DNA of 64,000 nt from Paracamarosporium sp. OC-R06-R3 (lineage: Eukaryota > Ascomycota > Dothideomycetes > Pleosporales > Didymosphaeriaceae), in the NCBI GenBank assembly GCA_019828545.1, contig JACVRA010000115.1, forward strand, positions 159,375 through 223,374, read 5' to 3'. This document shows positions 32,821 to 45,361 of this stretch, one piece after another. The translations under genes were made by a program, and so were the position numbers. Numbering within the stretch: the first letter of the stretch is position 1; every line of letters begins with the position of its first letter. Below the pieces are notes generated by a model, which was not told the origin of the DNA, ran no database searches, and worked only from the letters and a program-made list of their open reading frames with translations.

Positions 32821-35213
32821 TCGTGGACGCACCGCACCGCCGCCAAGCTCGCCTTTCCAGCACGCCTTTCTTTCTCCATGTTTCTTTTTAGATTTTGGCA
32901 CTTTCGCCTATCTTCGCTTCATAACTGCAGATGTTGGTCAAAAACTTGCCTATGGTGAACGTGATCGACCTTCCTTTCTCACTATCGACCCGATCTCGAT
33001 GGGAATTTTTGGAGCGTTTTCGAATCTGCGGTAACTTCGATCATGGATATGCCGAGTATCTCGTATCGAGCAGCAGCTAGAGGAGCTTCTTTCGAATTGT
33101 AAGTTCTTTGGTGTGTTTCTGTACATTGTTTGTGGGAGGATGGATCTGCGGTGCGTATCGGTGGTGCTTTCTGGCGTTGCTTTTTCTCTCTGAAGGCGTC
33201 TTCGTATCGGACTATGGCAAGGGTGGCGTTCGATGGATGCGTAGAGGGGAGGAGGCGGGCTGGGTGTGGTGTTTGCGGCAAGGTTTGGTATACGATACGA
33301 GATGGACTGCAAGATATGCGGTAAGTTGGGTTGGGCTCACGTTTCGGATTGCTGTCAGGCGTTTCGGGCTATTCTGCTGGGTGGCGGTGTGCAGATGGAT
33401 CTGGGCAGTCTAGGATAGTGCTTGCACTTCCAGGGTATTCCAATGATGAGTGTTCATACTTCTTGTTGCTCCTTTGCGTGAGCGATGTGGTTACATGTAT
33501 AAACAGTCACGTGGCAGGCATGCAATCGACTGGGACGACGCGGGGGAGCAAGAGCCCAGATCCCGTGAAAAACAGCGACATCCATCGCCAACGTAACTAT
33601 CATGAAGTCCTAAACCCTCATTTCCAACGTCCCTCCTCCACTCCTCACAACAGTCACGAGCCCCCATCCCTCGAAACTTCCCAATGCGGCAATAAAACAT
33701 CCGTCGTTTTCTTAGTCCTGGCCCGGACCGAAGCAACATCGTGCACAGACCAACGGTTCGCTCGGAAAATGCGTGCTTGGCGCGGCTGCGAAGGGTGCAA
33801 CGTGGCCCGGTTCGGGGCGAGGGTTCGGGTTAGGAGGTCCGAGTCACGGGGTAGCTGGTGTCTGGTTTTGGCTTAGTGCTGTGTGTGGTTTGTGTGGGTG
33901 CTGGGTGCCATTCCGCCTGACGATAGATACGCTCGACGGCGGGGGTGTCTTGGGTATTAGTCTGGCTATGCGCGGGGAGAATGGGTGGGCGAGTCTTTGG
34001 TGTGGTCGTGCTGGACGTGTATGTTGAGCTGTGCATGTAGTGCGTATTTCTCTACGCCCGTCCTCGAACCACGCATATACTGTGAGTATGCGACTTGCTA
34101 ACCACCCTCCCTCCCCCCACCCCCTTCCTCTCCTTCCCCTCAGCACGCCCAACTCCTCCTCGCCTCACCTCGCCCACCAAACCTAACCCCAATCCCAAGA
34201 AAAAGCAAAAGCAAAAGCAAAACCCCCCTGCCTCATATACGTACGTCCGACGAAAGCGGGGCTTTCCCCCGCCCCGCCCTTTCTTTTCCTACACAGCGGA
34301 TAAGCATGCATAGCAAGGGTAGGCCGAAGTACACGTCTGCACTGCACGCACACGCACACGCACACGTGAGACGCCACTGTGAATACATGCATGCCTTGCA
34401 TGGACATGCATATGCAGTCAGGAAGCAGGGTCCAGCGGGCCAATGGTGCGGGGATGCTGCGGGTGTGCGGGTGGGGAAGGTCCGGTCGGTCACGTTAGGT
34501 CGGGTGTGGGTGGTTATCCCCGTGGGTGGGAACTGACGGGGTATGGGATGGGGATAGGAGGGTGTTTTGGAGTGTTGGTGTGAAGGGGAGGGAAGGCGAG
34601 AGAGTGAGGTAGAGCGGAGGCAACGTGCAGAAAATCACGGCGGGGGAGGTAGGACTGATGGGCTTTTGGAATGGGATTGGGTGGTGTGTGTTCGTTGATT
34701 AGACGTCTGTCTACGGTATGTTGTGCTTACTATAGGTATGCCGTACCATGTCGTGCCGTGCCAGGCGGACGGCCTACCTGCCTACGTCGCTGTTCCTACA
34801 CCTGCTGTGTAGCCTTCCCTGGGTTCCCCCGCCTGTTCCTCCTCAGCTAAAACTTCCTTTCTACTCCCGTTTGCGGACTTCGCCGCGAGCAGCTCCGTGG
34901 TATCAAAAACGTCGTACATCCGTTCCTAGGTAAGGAGAATAAGGCGTGAATTATGCCGGTGAAGTATTTACGGAGGGTATGAGTACCGCTGGGTGTTCCT
35001 GTGGCACTTATGGATAATATGTGTGCTGGTGGCGCGTGATGTGCCCGGTAAAGCCGGGTGTAGCCGCGCAGCATGTAAAATGCGGCAAAGGTGTGAAACC
35101 CGGCTTAAGATGCGCAATAAATGCATGCAGAGTATTACGATGAAGAAACCTTCGCACTCGAAAACCTCCGTGCAATCAATCTTGTAGACATATGCTTTAG
35201 AATCGAGTAAACC
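32821..35213. other. Convergent intergenic region with simple repeats and a G-rich stretch
   Basis: 2.4 kb without a gene. It holds (AAAAGC)3 at 34201-34222, (GCACAC)3 at 34344-34366, a cluster of ATGCAT-like palindromes at 34385-34415, and a G-run block at 34538-34562 with the four-run layout of a G-quadruplex. ORFs here are short and out of character. Confidence 0.5.
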
Positions 35214-37017
35214 TCAAGTCGGCGCGTTCGCAAACTGCGCAAATTGTCCCGAAGGTTGGACATTGCCATCCGTTGGGGTAAGGAAATCTGGGAAGGCGGT
35301 TTCTTCGGTATTTTCCATCATCTCCAGGGCCACGCCGGTATGTCCGCCGTGCGTCAGGCAGCCTACGCACTCGCAGCCGTCGCCACATTGGCAGGTCCCC
35401 GTCGCATCGTTGCAGCCTGGTAGTACCATTTCTTGCCAGAGGTATGTCGAGGGCGAAAGGGTGGCGGTGTCCTCCTCTTTGCCTTCGCTTGGGCTGTCGG
35501 CGAAGGTAGGACTTTGTATTTGCTCTTCCACTTTGAGTGATACGGAGGACTTTCTGCTGGAAACTGCTGCTGGGCTGGAAGCGTCGTTGTTGCCAAAGAA
35601 GGCAGTTCCGGTCGTTGGAGGGTTGGGAATTGGGCCCGGGGTAGAAGCCTGAGGCCATGGGCCAGGCAGGTTCATAGGCGGATGTTGCATGTTTATCGCA
35701 GTGTTCATGCTTGTCTGGAAATTCATGTGATTCGCAGCGTGGTAGTTCGCCGGCATGGAGTTGAAGCCTATATTGGCTTCGGCGCCATACCCTGGCTGGT
35801 GAGGGTACGCTGGTAGATCGTACGTCGGCGGAGGCATCGTGCCAAACTGGCCCGTGCTCATGAAGTGGTGCATGGACCGGACATATTCGATCATGGTCGC
35901 ATTGTTCGGATGTGCTGCACAACCAAAACAACTGCAAGAGTCACCACAATGGCAGTTATGATCCGGATTGTGATGCGCGGCGTGTCCGTTCATGGGTGTC
36001 ATCGGTATGGACACCGGAGGCTGGTAACCCGATGCCATGTGGTTGTATATGGGGGTATGAAAATTGAACGGAGGCGGTGTTTGCATGAAGTTGTTGCCCG
36101 GATGGGGCATGCCATAATGCGATTGCTGGAACTGCGTCGGATATTGTGGGAAGTTTGGTATGTGTTGTGGAAAGTTGTGTAGCATGTGAGGTGGTAGCAT
36201 TTGAGATTGGGCTGGCTGGACGGGAGCGGAACCTCCGCAGCAGGACTTCTTCGGCGGTGCAGGTTGAGGTGGTGGAGCTGCTTTATTGCTACAACAACTT
36301 CCGGGTTGCGCTTGTATAGGCTTCGGTTTGCAGCAACTCGAAACGCCTTGGGAGGTAGGAGGCCGTGATGTCGGGGCGGAAGCGTCGGCGACGACCGACT
36401 CGGCATCTTTCTGCAACGGGAGTATTCGCGGCGTTGAGCTTGCACTAGAAGGATTGGAAGCATCGTTGCTCTCGCTCGTCGGGGTCCGCGTTAGGTGCGA
36501 AGAAGAATCAGTTTCGCCGTCTTGGGCAGCCTTGATGGCCTTCTCGAGTACGGCAGAGTTGAATGTCGTCGCTGTAGATTTTCGACCACGTGTTTTCTGA
36601 ATTCGCCCGGTACCATTGTTGGCCAGCACTGGTGGGGCACTTTCAGATGGGCAGGCGCATTCCGAAGTCTTGGGGATGGTGTAGTTGATAACGACCCGCT
36701 CGCAGCTACACGAGCCGCTAGGGTGCGGACAGCTGCTGAGGGGTCGGCCAGGCTTGCGAACTTCTACGAGCACTCGGTCGCGATGATCGCATTTTGAAGA
36801 TCGATGGCCCCGGATGCATGGGCCGCTACGTCGTGTTAGCATGCATGAGTGAATAAGATTCGGTAAGCCTTCCACTCAATAGGTGGATGCAGGATCTTTG
36901 TGGAATGAGAAGCGTGGAATGAAAAGCCGGAATAGTCGACGAGAGCAACAAAGGCAGAAAGTAGGGTCTCACATACCAAGCGACCTTCTTCCTCTCGCCG
37001 TTCACTTCTGCCCACAT
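35214..37017 (-). CDS. Copper-fist transcription factor (Mac1/Cuf1/CufA-like), 550 aa
   Basis: Minus-strand exons 37017-36977 and 36825-35214. The splice rebuilds the zinc site: KKVA-CGPCIRGHRSSKCDH (C-x2-C-x8-C-x-H), followed by the minor-groove KPGRP motif, the normal copper-fist DNA-binding layout. Downstream come three CC clusters (VSSCCKPKP, GSCCSNKA, KKSCCGGS) and two copies of C-x-C-x3-C-x-C-x2-C-x2-H (CHCGDSCSCFGCAAH and CQCGDGCECVGCLTH), the cuprous-ion-sensing repeats of copper-starvation activators. The middle is Pro/His/Asn/Met-rich. The expected role is nuclear activation of copper (and iron) uptake genes when copper is low, with Cu binding to the repeats switching it off. Family assignment is strong; which paralogue is uncertain. 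Confidence 0.9.
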
Positions 37018-38245
37018 GATGTGGCTTGGAGAAGGAAACGGCTAGAATGTGCTCATAAACCGCACAGACTACCCGGTTGGTGTCCGCAGATGGTGGACGG
37101 CCGGTCGAGTGCGGTGACCTTTGATCTCTGGTCTCAGTGAGACGCACGTGGTAATACGGAATGAAGGGTGCAGGTGGTCCGCGGAAGACAGTGCTTCGGG
37201 TCGGGCTGCTGGACAAGGGCCACTCAGATGTTTTGCGTTTCGCAACGGGCACACAGGCAGGCCGGGGAACGTGCTATGGCGGTGCGACCCAGTCCCTGTG
37301 GCTGCTGCCAGTAGAGGCCCGTGGTCCAGTCGGCAGGGTCGGCCAGGCGTGCGGAAGATCGCGAAGGGGTAGATTGAGCGAGGGCAGTGCGCGGAAACGA
37401 GCAGATTAAACTGCGTCCGAGGCAGGGAAAAGGGAAAAGGCGAGAGGGGAGAGCGGCAACGCGCCGAAGGCCAGTGCCGGGGAGCAGGTCGCCAGTCGCA
37501 GGGAGTGGTGCGGGAGGGCGCTCGCTGCTGCAGGAGCCCGTCGGCCTTGGGCTGGAGTCGCGCACGGAGCTTCCTGGAAGGGATTGTGTCGCAGACACTT
37601 GGTCGAGTCGAGTGTGCCCAGCGCGGTGGACGAGTGTCTTTGGGACGTCGTCAGGGCTGGTGGGTTTGTGGATGCAGAAGAGTGAGCAAGTTTCTACCAA
37701 TCACACGCGGGGGCTATCCTCTCTAAGCCCGCGCTAGATTCGAGACCGCCGTGGCCGCACGATCGTCCGGATGGGAACGTCAGACGGTCTGACGAGGATG
37801 GCCTTGGGGATGGCCCTGAGGATGTTTCTGTCGGCCTGCGTGCGGTGCGGAGGAGCGGCCTCAATATAAAACTCGCGGGCCAGACTGCACAAAGAAGGCC
37901 AAGTCCCTGCGTCTGCTCCCGACCGTTGAATTGCACGTGCCGCGACCAACAAACTTCCGGAAACGCGTGGGGACGCTTGCGGGAGGGAATGCCATCATGC
38001 CCGCAGTCTATCCATCATGATACGCCCCTCTCAGACGCCGTCAGCCCTCGCGTTTCTCTTCTTTTTAACACCTGAAACGCGCAGCCCAAGCGAGCACGGC
38101 GTTTCTGTGGCGCAGGGCTGACGAGTGGCGGCTGTGGTGGCGTCGTGGCACGTGATTGTGGGGTAGCCGAGCCCGAAAATTGACCTTTACGCCAAGTCCA
38201 TTATCTCGTGCTGCACTGACGACTTTCCGAGAGCCGGGTTTGATC
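37018..38245. promoter_or_regulatory. Divergent upstream region of the copper-fist and EFM7-like genes
   Basis: 1.2 kb, GC-rich at 37200-37700, no gene supported. CACGTG occurs at about 38150, 96 bases before the EFM7-like ATG. Confidence 0.45.
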
Positions 38246-39262
38246 ATGGCTGCTGAGGCTGACGACGTTGGTCTAGACCTCTTTCAAGAGCCCGAAGGCT
38301 TCTACCAACCAGAGAAAGAGGCGACCTTTGCGTCCCATGAGCTCCTATCAGGAAAAGAGCTCAACATCAGGCTGGTCGGCCACAACCCATTGTGGGTAAG
38401 ATTTCCTTGCTACTGATGAGCGTTTCTTTATAACTCTTCTCGGTATTTTCTGTGAGATATCAAAATTTAGAACACACATAAGATGCGTCATCAGTCCTGA
38501 CTCTTCCTAACCGCCCGTTGTCATGAGTCATGATACTGACGCTCCAAGGGTCATTTCCTCTGGAATGCCGGCCGGACGATATCAGATTACCTAGAAAAAC
38601 GCAAAGATGAACTCGTAAAAGACAAAACCGTGCTCGAGCTCGGTGCAGGCGCCGGCTTACCCAGTCTCGTGTGCGCTCTCAACGGCGCAAAACAAGTCGT
38701 CGTAACAGACTACCCAGATGCCGAGCTGATCGAAAACTTACGGTACAATATCGATCACTGCGACTTGTTGCCTGATCGAAGTAAAGTCGTAGCTGAGGTA
38801 CGATTCAGCGTGAGATGCAAAGTCCCGTCCTGTCGCTGACGCGCTTAGGGATACCTCTGGGGCGCACCCACAGCAGAACTAACCAAGCACCTCCCCGAAA
38901 ACAACAGCGCATTCGATGTCCTCATCCTCGCAGATCTCCTCTTCAACCACTCAGAGCACGCAAAGCTCGTAAAGACCGTCCAACTCATGCTCAAGAAGTC
39001 ACCAGGTTCTCGCGCTTTTGTATTCTTCACTCCGTACCGGCCATGGCTTCTTGAAAAGGATCTAGCCTTCTTTGATCTGGCTCGTGAGGCGGGGTTTGTT
39101 GTCGAGAAGACGTTCGAGAAGGTCATGGATAAGGTTATGTTTGAGGAGGATCCTGGGGTGAGTGTTTTTGAGTGTGTGTAGTTGAGGAAGTTAGGCTAAC
39201 GATTGTAGGATGAGTTGCTGAGGCGTACGGTGTATGGGTATGAGCTTACGTGGCCGTCATGA
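38246..39262 (+). CDS. EFM7: Protein N-terminal and lysine N-methyltransferase Efm7/Nnt1
   Basis: Exons 38246-38395, 38549-38797, 38849-39157 and 39209-39262; 253 aa, all phase 0. The family methylates the N-terminal glycine and the next lysine of elongation factor 1-alpha in the cytosol, using S-adenosylmethionine. Landmarks: [14 protein letters not shown] at the N-terminus, [20 protein letters not shown] across the first splice, the SAM-binding loop [25 protein letters not shown] for the ribose-binding acid, GYLWG across splice 2, [14 protein letters not shown], and the C-terminal [13 protein letters not shown]. Length and order match Efm7. Confidence 0.93.
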
Positions 39263-40059
39263 CAGGAGTCTGGGGTGGAATTGAATGGATAGTTGGAATA
39301 ATGCCCTTTCTACTTGTGCTTCGCATCTCGATTCTCTTACATCTAACAGAGAAGGAACGTCTTCTTCGTGGTGATTGACGGCGCCGCTGATACGCATGCA
39401 TGGACTCGCTCGTTTAGGGGTGTATTATTCGAGATCAGTGTGCAGACAAGCTATGGGATGAAGTGCTGTTTTTACAACTTGAATGGCTGCGGCGAGATAA
39501 TTTTTCTGAGTATCTGACGCAATGCATTCACGATATGGCGCGGCTAGTGACTGTTTTATCACGCATTCCCTAGACCGTTTGGACTTCGACGAGATCTATG
39601 AAGATTATTTGAGCGACAAAACATGGATTCATCGATCGGTACGCAGAAGTTGGAATTGGTTAAGTCGGGATGCCGCTTCCTAGATCCACGTCAGAATAGG
39701 TCGAGTATGAGTCGCTTCCGTCGCCTTGGATACTTGGTGTCTTTGAAATCGTACTCTCTGCGTAAGATGAATAGAGCTTTCAGACCCTACTTGTTCCTTT
39801 CTGGGTTCGGGGTTTTTGAATCTTGCTTGACAAAAGATCGTGGCGTAGAGTCTGAGCACGTAATGTCATAACAAAAAGTGTGTTCCCCTAGGAACCCGTA
39901 CACAAAAGTCGTACTCGATATTTTCAGCAACGCATCAGTTCTTCCGGGCGATCATTGATGCGACTGATCCGTTCGGTATGTTCACTTTTTTGGGACCGGC
40001 TTTATTGCAAGGCCATTACTTGTTTCTCGATGAGAGTGAATACCTTTCTATCTGATAGT
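39263..40059. other. Convergent intergenic region
   Basis: No gene seen; AT-rich 3' flanks. Confidence 0.5.
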
Positions 40060-41749
40060 CTACAGAACATATCTGAAATTCTTGTTCTCAAACTCTGTCT
40101 TATCGCGCATACCCTCCTCCTCGCTAGCCTCCTTATTCTGCGGACCGTACGTGCGATCGCGATGCCTATTCACAAGGAACATGTACACAAGCAAGCCAAG
40201 ATGGCAGGCCAACTTGATGGTATAGCCAACCAAAAGCCCAATCGTAGCTCCCTCGTATCTCGGCGCTTGGGATGGTTTGACGACAAAAGGTCCTGCAAAG
40301 TTTCCCCAACAGTATGCCGTGAAGACGAGAGCGCTTGCTAAGGACCGGTGCGTATACCCAGCCATGTTGGATGATATGGTAGTTAGGGAGACAGTGAAGC
40401 CTACGGACTGCGAGTTGACGAGCCAGAAGCTGATGAGTCGTCCCCAGGTGTTTGATCGCGGGAGGTAAGCCATGCATGCCGCGGCGACGGTGCAGAGGAT
40501 GTTCGCCGCCGTTGATGTCAATAGGCGCGCTAGGAAGAAAATATTAGCAAGTAAGTTTACACCAACTGTGATGAATACTTACAATTAGGAACGTTCAAGA
40601 TGATGGTTCCTCCAATGAACAGAGCAATGATTTGAACGGCATCCCCTACAGATTTGAGCTCCGTTGTCTTAGTGGTGCTGAAACCCATGTCGCGGATGAT
40701 TATCGTTGAAAACGAATTAACAACACCGTTAGGGATTGCCGCAGCGAACACGCTGATGAAAAGTAGAATCGTCTTCGGGTCCAAGAATCCGTCAGATATC
40801 TGACTCTTCTCGAAGTGTGTATTCTTGATGCCAACTTGGTTCCCAGCAACTCGCTTCACTGCCAGGAGACGTTCGCGGTGATTGAGGAAACGGGCGTTGG
40901 AGGGAGCGTCCGCCATGAATATCCAGATTAGGACGGCCCAGACGCAAGTGACACCTCCAAGCTGTCTGTAGTCAGTATTTATCCTTTCGAGTTGCTGCGT
41001 GGAATGAAACTTACAATATAGAATATCAACTCCCATCGTTCGGGAGTGAAGTCGGTAGGAAGCGTAGAGATACCCATAGAGATGTACGAGCCAATCTGAA
41101 TATGTCAGATCAAAATGCAAACCGGAAACACGCGAGCTCAGCTTACAATGCCACCCCAACCGAGCGAGGAGTACCAAATGCATTGTCGCAGAGGAATTTC
41201 GCGCCTGGTATACCAGAATCCAGTCATCAGCGTCAAACCCGGCGTCACAGCAGCTTCGAATATCCCCATGAAAAACCGCACAGCCAAAGCGCTACTGTAA
41301 GTCCGCGCTTGCGTCATAATAAGCACGGTAAATCCCCACAGGAGAATGCTGATGGCTAGGACTTTCTGCGCTGGAAATCGTCCGATGAGCCATCCGCAGG
41401 GGTATTGGCCGAAGAAGTATCCAGCGTACACCATCGCAGAGAGATAGTTGAATTGTGTTCCTTTAAGTCCGAGCGCTTTCTGGTAGCCGAAAAGATTGGC
41501 GTAATTGAGAGAGGTCTTGTCCATGAATTGGAGAGCTTGTGTGATGAGGAACATGGGGAGAATGATCAAGTCGATCTTCCATCTCAGTCTGGTCATCTCT
41601 TTGTCCGAAGCTTCGATGTCCATGGCCTCTAGGTACTCTTTATACCCCACGGCGTGTTCTACTTCGGCCGTCTTCTGGGCTTCAACTTCTTTGATATGAC
41701 TGGTGTCATCCTTCAGCTCGACTTCCGGTTTCATGATTTCGTTCGCCAT
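40060..41749 (-). CDS. MFS permease, Dal5 (anion:cation symporter) family, 510 aa
   Basis: Minus-strand exons 41749-41147, 41095-41015, 40961-40583 and 40529-40060. The polar N-terminus is followed by 12 hydrophobic helices. Family landmarks: RLRWKIDLIILPMFLITQALQFMDKTSLNYANLFG, GYFFGQYPCGWLIGRFP, RFFMGIFEAAVTPGLTLMTGFWY, the central IADAPSNARFLNHRERL-like loop, and the usual C-terminus DKTEFENKNFRYVL. Dal5-type carriers import carboxylates, allantoate, vitamins or dipeptides through the plasma membrane. The substrate is not predictable. The start at MANEI was chosen because upstream in-frame codons include no ATG. It is divergent from the dienelactone hydrolase and is the transporter of the proposed cluster. 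Confidence 0.9.
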
Positions 41750-42274
41750 GGTTTCGATTCGACGCGCTTGGGGCTGATGCAAGAATTAAGGGACGGAAGC
41801 AGCAGCAGAAGAGTTTTCCTTCTCAGAAGGGAGCACCAGGGATGGTGAAAGTCGAGGGTCTTCTTGGAGTGGTGTGAGAAGGATCGGCGAAGTCAATCGC
41901 TTTATGCCCCACGACGGTGGAACACCACATGCGCGGCAATTTCATTAGCTATGCCAGATTCGATAGTTACCCCAGACGGATGCGCGAAGCCGAACCCCAG
42001 AATTTGGCCGGAAGGTTTCCACGGCGAGTCTCCGTGGGGACTTGCCGAACGAGAGGCCGGGGCCCCGCTACGATTAGACTGGTCTATCAACGAACGTATG
42101 GAGCTTAGCGGCAAAGCTCGCACCGAATGTCGCAGATGTAAGATGAACCTGCATTCGTCACTCTGAAGTTGCTCTCTTCCTGTTCGTTTCACAGTATCGA
42201 GAAGCTCATCGTACCGAAAACACAATCATTCAGGACATTCCAAAGATCACTTGGCTAGCTTCGTGCAGATCACA
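41750..42274. promoter_or_regulatory. Bidirectional promoter, permease / dienelactone hydrolase
   Basis: 525 bases between divergent starts. The inverse strand of 41995-42011 reads CCGGCCAAATTCTGGGG, similar to motifs in other intergenic parts of the cluster (see the palindrome at 45904 and the site at 49948). Confidence 0.5.
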
Positions 42275-43291
42275 ATGGGACAGTATTTCAGTCAGCCTTC
42301 GAATGCAAAGCCAAAACCCGCCGTCATTGTCAAAGACTCAAAAGACGAGTACCTAGCTAAGCCAAGTGGGACTTGTTGCCTCAAGGGGACCATCCACAAA
42401 GGTGACTCACGCGGGACTTGGGAAACTATCGCAGATGTCGAGACGTACATCTCAGTGCCAGCGAAGGGAAGAGACAACGGACATGTACTTCTCTACTTCC
42501 CCGATGTGTGGGGCATGTTCCCAAATGGGTTGCTCGTGATGGATGCGTTTGCAAATGCTGGTTATACAGTTCTTGGTTTAGATTACTTTCGTGGGGTATG
42601 TACTCCTAAAGTTAACCGATTAAAGTTGAAGGTCCAGTCTTAACAAACAGTTAGGATCCGGTGTGGAAACACCGTAAGAATCGACACGACAGCAGCGATC
42701 CAAATTTTGATTACGAAGCCTGGAAAAAGAAGCATACAACGTTTGCTGATGTGGCTGTTCCAAAATGGGTCTCGATTGTCGCTTCGCGATACCGTAAGAA
42801 AAACCCAAAGACTAAATTCGCATGTGTGGGTTACTGTTTCGGAGCGCCGTACGTCTGCGACGAGTTGGCGAAAGATACAGTAACTGTTGGTGCGTTTGCG
42901 CACCCGGCCTTTTTGAAGGAGCATCATTTCCGGCACGTTGACAGTAAGCATTATCCTGTCCACAATGGTAGGAATCGCTTGTCGACTGAGACTTGATAGA
43001 GCCTTTGTTCCTGTCCTGCTCAGAAATCGATCATACCTTCGACGTGCCATCTCGACGGCGCGCACTTGACATTCTCCAAGAAGAGAAGGCAACTTATCAT
43101 TATCAGCTGTTTGCTGGGGTTGAACATGGCTTTGCTTTGCGTGGCGATCCAAATGACCCGTATCAACGTAAGTCTACCTGCAATTGACTTGAGGCAGTCA
43201 GCTAACCGAAGGCGTATCTCTAGGTTGGGTCAAGGAGCAAAGTCTGGCAGGCATTGTAGGTTGGTTCGATTATTGGTTGTCTCAACCATGA
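42275..43291 (+). CDS. Dienelactone hydrolase family protein (281 aa)
   Basis: Exons 42275-42595, 42655-42943, 43000-43167 and 43224-43291; phases close. Alpha/beta-hydrolase fold of the dienelactone hydrolase group. The nucleophile elbow GYCFGAPY puts Cys near residue 167. The acid is Asp in CSEIDHTFD near 213. The base is His in GVEHGFALRG near 246. The oxyanion side has VLLYFPDVWGMFPN and GLDYFRGDPVW. These enzymes open lactones or hydrolyse small esters in aromatic breakdown and in some secondary pathways. Located between the permease and two dehydrogenases, it fits a lactone-opening step; the substrate is inference only. It starts MGQYFSQ, so an N-myristoylation-like glycine is present. 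Confidence 0.92.
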
Positions 43292-44402
43292 GCAATCCCA
43301 TCTTAGGTAGCAGTGGATTAGTGGTAGTACCTTCGCGCGAGGACAACCGATAAGATTTGCCTAATTCGAGAAACATTTAGAGTTCGTTTATTCATACATC
43401 CCTTCGATATGTGACACCTGAAGATAAAGATAACGACGAAATCACTTCTTGTTTGATATCACTCTCACTAAGTGACCTGCACTGGAGTCATTGAGAAAGA
43501 ATCCTGACTTGTATCCATTATTGGACTTGTTCTCTGCCAGCAAGATGGCTTTGTGATCTTAGGCCCACTGCCGGTGCTTTAGGATAGAGAGCAAGATTTG
43601 GGGAGGTGAGGTTGTCAACTACAGATCAGCGGTGATCTTCGCGGCCTTTGGCGACCACGCAACGAAGTGTCACTAGGTGTGCAGAGTAGCTTAATGCTAC
43701 CATTTGAAAACACTTAAAGCGACAGTATATATCACATGTAGGTTGAAAAGTGAACTATGAGTGATGGATAACAGAGAAGCTGGCTGCACTTAAACAATTG
43801 TGGAAACTGGTAAAACACGTAGCATATGCAATCCAAAGGAGAACTACTTGCGAGTGGTATGGTCTTGACAACCCAGTATCATCTTTTCGCCCAACTTCGT
43901 CCTGTCAAATCCACAACAATTGCATATGTCAGCACTTCCTTAATTTGTCCGACACTCCGCACCCATTGCTTCACAAATGCCTAAAAAGTGGACCTAAATA
44001 TACGTGGGTTTGATTTCAACGAGGCAAAAAAACGCGAAGAATGGGGCATCACAGATATGGAGCTGTAGAACGCCTCATAAGGCTGTTAGGTGACTAGCCT
44101 GATATGGAAAGAGGAACGGCCTGAAACAGCCTAGCGTACGGACCCTTTCGATGTTAGTTCCAGATAAATAGTAATCAGGCCAGGCCACGCTTACATATTC
44201 ACTACGAGTTCTGATCTCTCAATCCGACGAGATTGGAGCGTCCAGTGTCATTGTAGAAGGGTTGACATTGAAAGAATCGAGCTATACGTCACCTGGAAAT
44301 ATATAATGAGCCTGCATTTCTGCCACAATGTGAGGAATATCACGAAGCATTCAAACGCTACCAGACCCTTCCACGAGATCAGATTTAGATAAAAAGATCA
44401 GA
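43292..44402. other. Intergenic region
   Basis: 1.1 kb without a gene. AATCCGACGAGATT with CAATC/GATTG arms lies at 44219-44237, and CCAGGCCAGGCC-like words near 44176. Confidence 0.45.
44300..44307 (+). promoter_or_regulatory. TATA-like element (TATATAAT)
   Basis: Lies 96 bases before the ATG of the first short-chain dehydrogenase gene and is well placed for a core promoter. Confidence 0.5.
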
Positions 44403-45361
44403 ATGTCGACGTATGTAATCGTCGGTGCCTCACGAGGCTTGGGAGTACGTCTACCTTTGAACCACCTTTCCGCCTTGCCTAGATCTCGTGTAACTGACTG
44501 CTCTCAGTACCAATACCTCAAGACTCTTTCCGCAGACCCATCTAACACTGTCATTGGCCTAGCCCGTACACCTTCTGCCGTGGAAAAACAAGTCAAAGCC
44601 GACAACCTTACCTCGAACGTGCACGTTCTCCATGGCGATCTCACCGACCCTGCATCTCTCAACGCAGCCGCTACCGCCGTCTCCAAGCTCACCAACGCCG
44701 TGGATTACTTGATTGTCAATGGCGCGTATATGAATGATGAAACGGGTGGTCTTGATCCCTCGGCTTATGTTGGCAAGGAGGAATACTTCCTCAAGGAGTT
44801 GGACGCAAACATGCATACTAATGTCGCAGGAGTACTTTTCAGTGTCAATGCATTCATTGAATTAGTAAAGAAGAGCAGCGTGAAGAAAGTGATTGTGATC
44901 TCAACGGGTATGGCAGACCCTGAGATCACAGCAGTGAGCGAGATACCGGGCGCGATACCGTATGCGATAAGCAAAGCGAGTGTAAACATTCTTGTCCTGA
45001 AGTACGCGGTCCAGTACAAGAAGGATGGTGTGGTGTTTCTGGCACTGAGTCCAGGCTACGTGTCGACCCATGCGGATCCGGATAACGGTATGTCTCAATT
45101 GCTGTTTAAGTCCCTGTCATTGCTCTATGACTCTAGACACATCTTCAGTGGCTAATTGGATATTTTGATGATATAGTTCCTCCTGAAACCGTTGCCATGG
45201 AAAAGATCTTGACCGAGGTGTTCCGCAAATACGAACCGAACTTCCAGGGGCCTATTACTCCCGAGCAGAGTGTGTCTATGCAGTTAAACGTCATTCGCAA
45301 CATTACACTAAAGGATTCGGGGGAGTTCTTGTCGCATCATGGAAACAAACGATGGCTTTGA
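44403..45361 (+). CDS. Short-chain dehydrogenase/reductase (268 aa)
   Basis: Exons 44403-44444, 44508-45087 and 45177-45361. The first exon encodes exactly the nucleotide-binding turn VGASRGLG, then YQYLKTLSADP. HGDLTDPASL follows, then VNGAY (in place of NNAG), the active-site Ser in VISTGM near residue 148, and Y-x3-K in PYAISKASVN near residue 165. The loop after the active site is LSPGYVSTHAD. The C-terminus carries a conserved-looking tail (ITPEQSVSMQLNVIRN). It resembles the fungal csgA-like SDR group, which prefers NADP(H). Function within the cluster: a carbonyl reduction or alcohol oxidation, inferred. Confidence 0.9.

Noticed and set aside
33000..35200. Several 60-180-residue ORFs in the convergent spacer
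   Set aside because: All overlap simple repeats or G-rich stretches, lack splice-supported continuation and show no conserved-looking segments.
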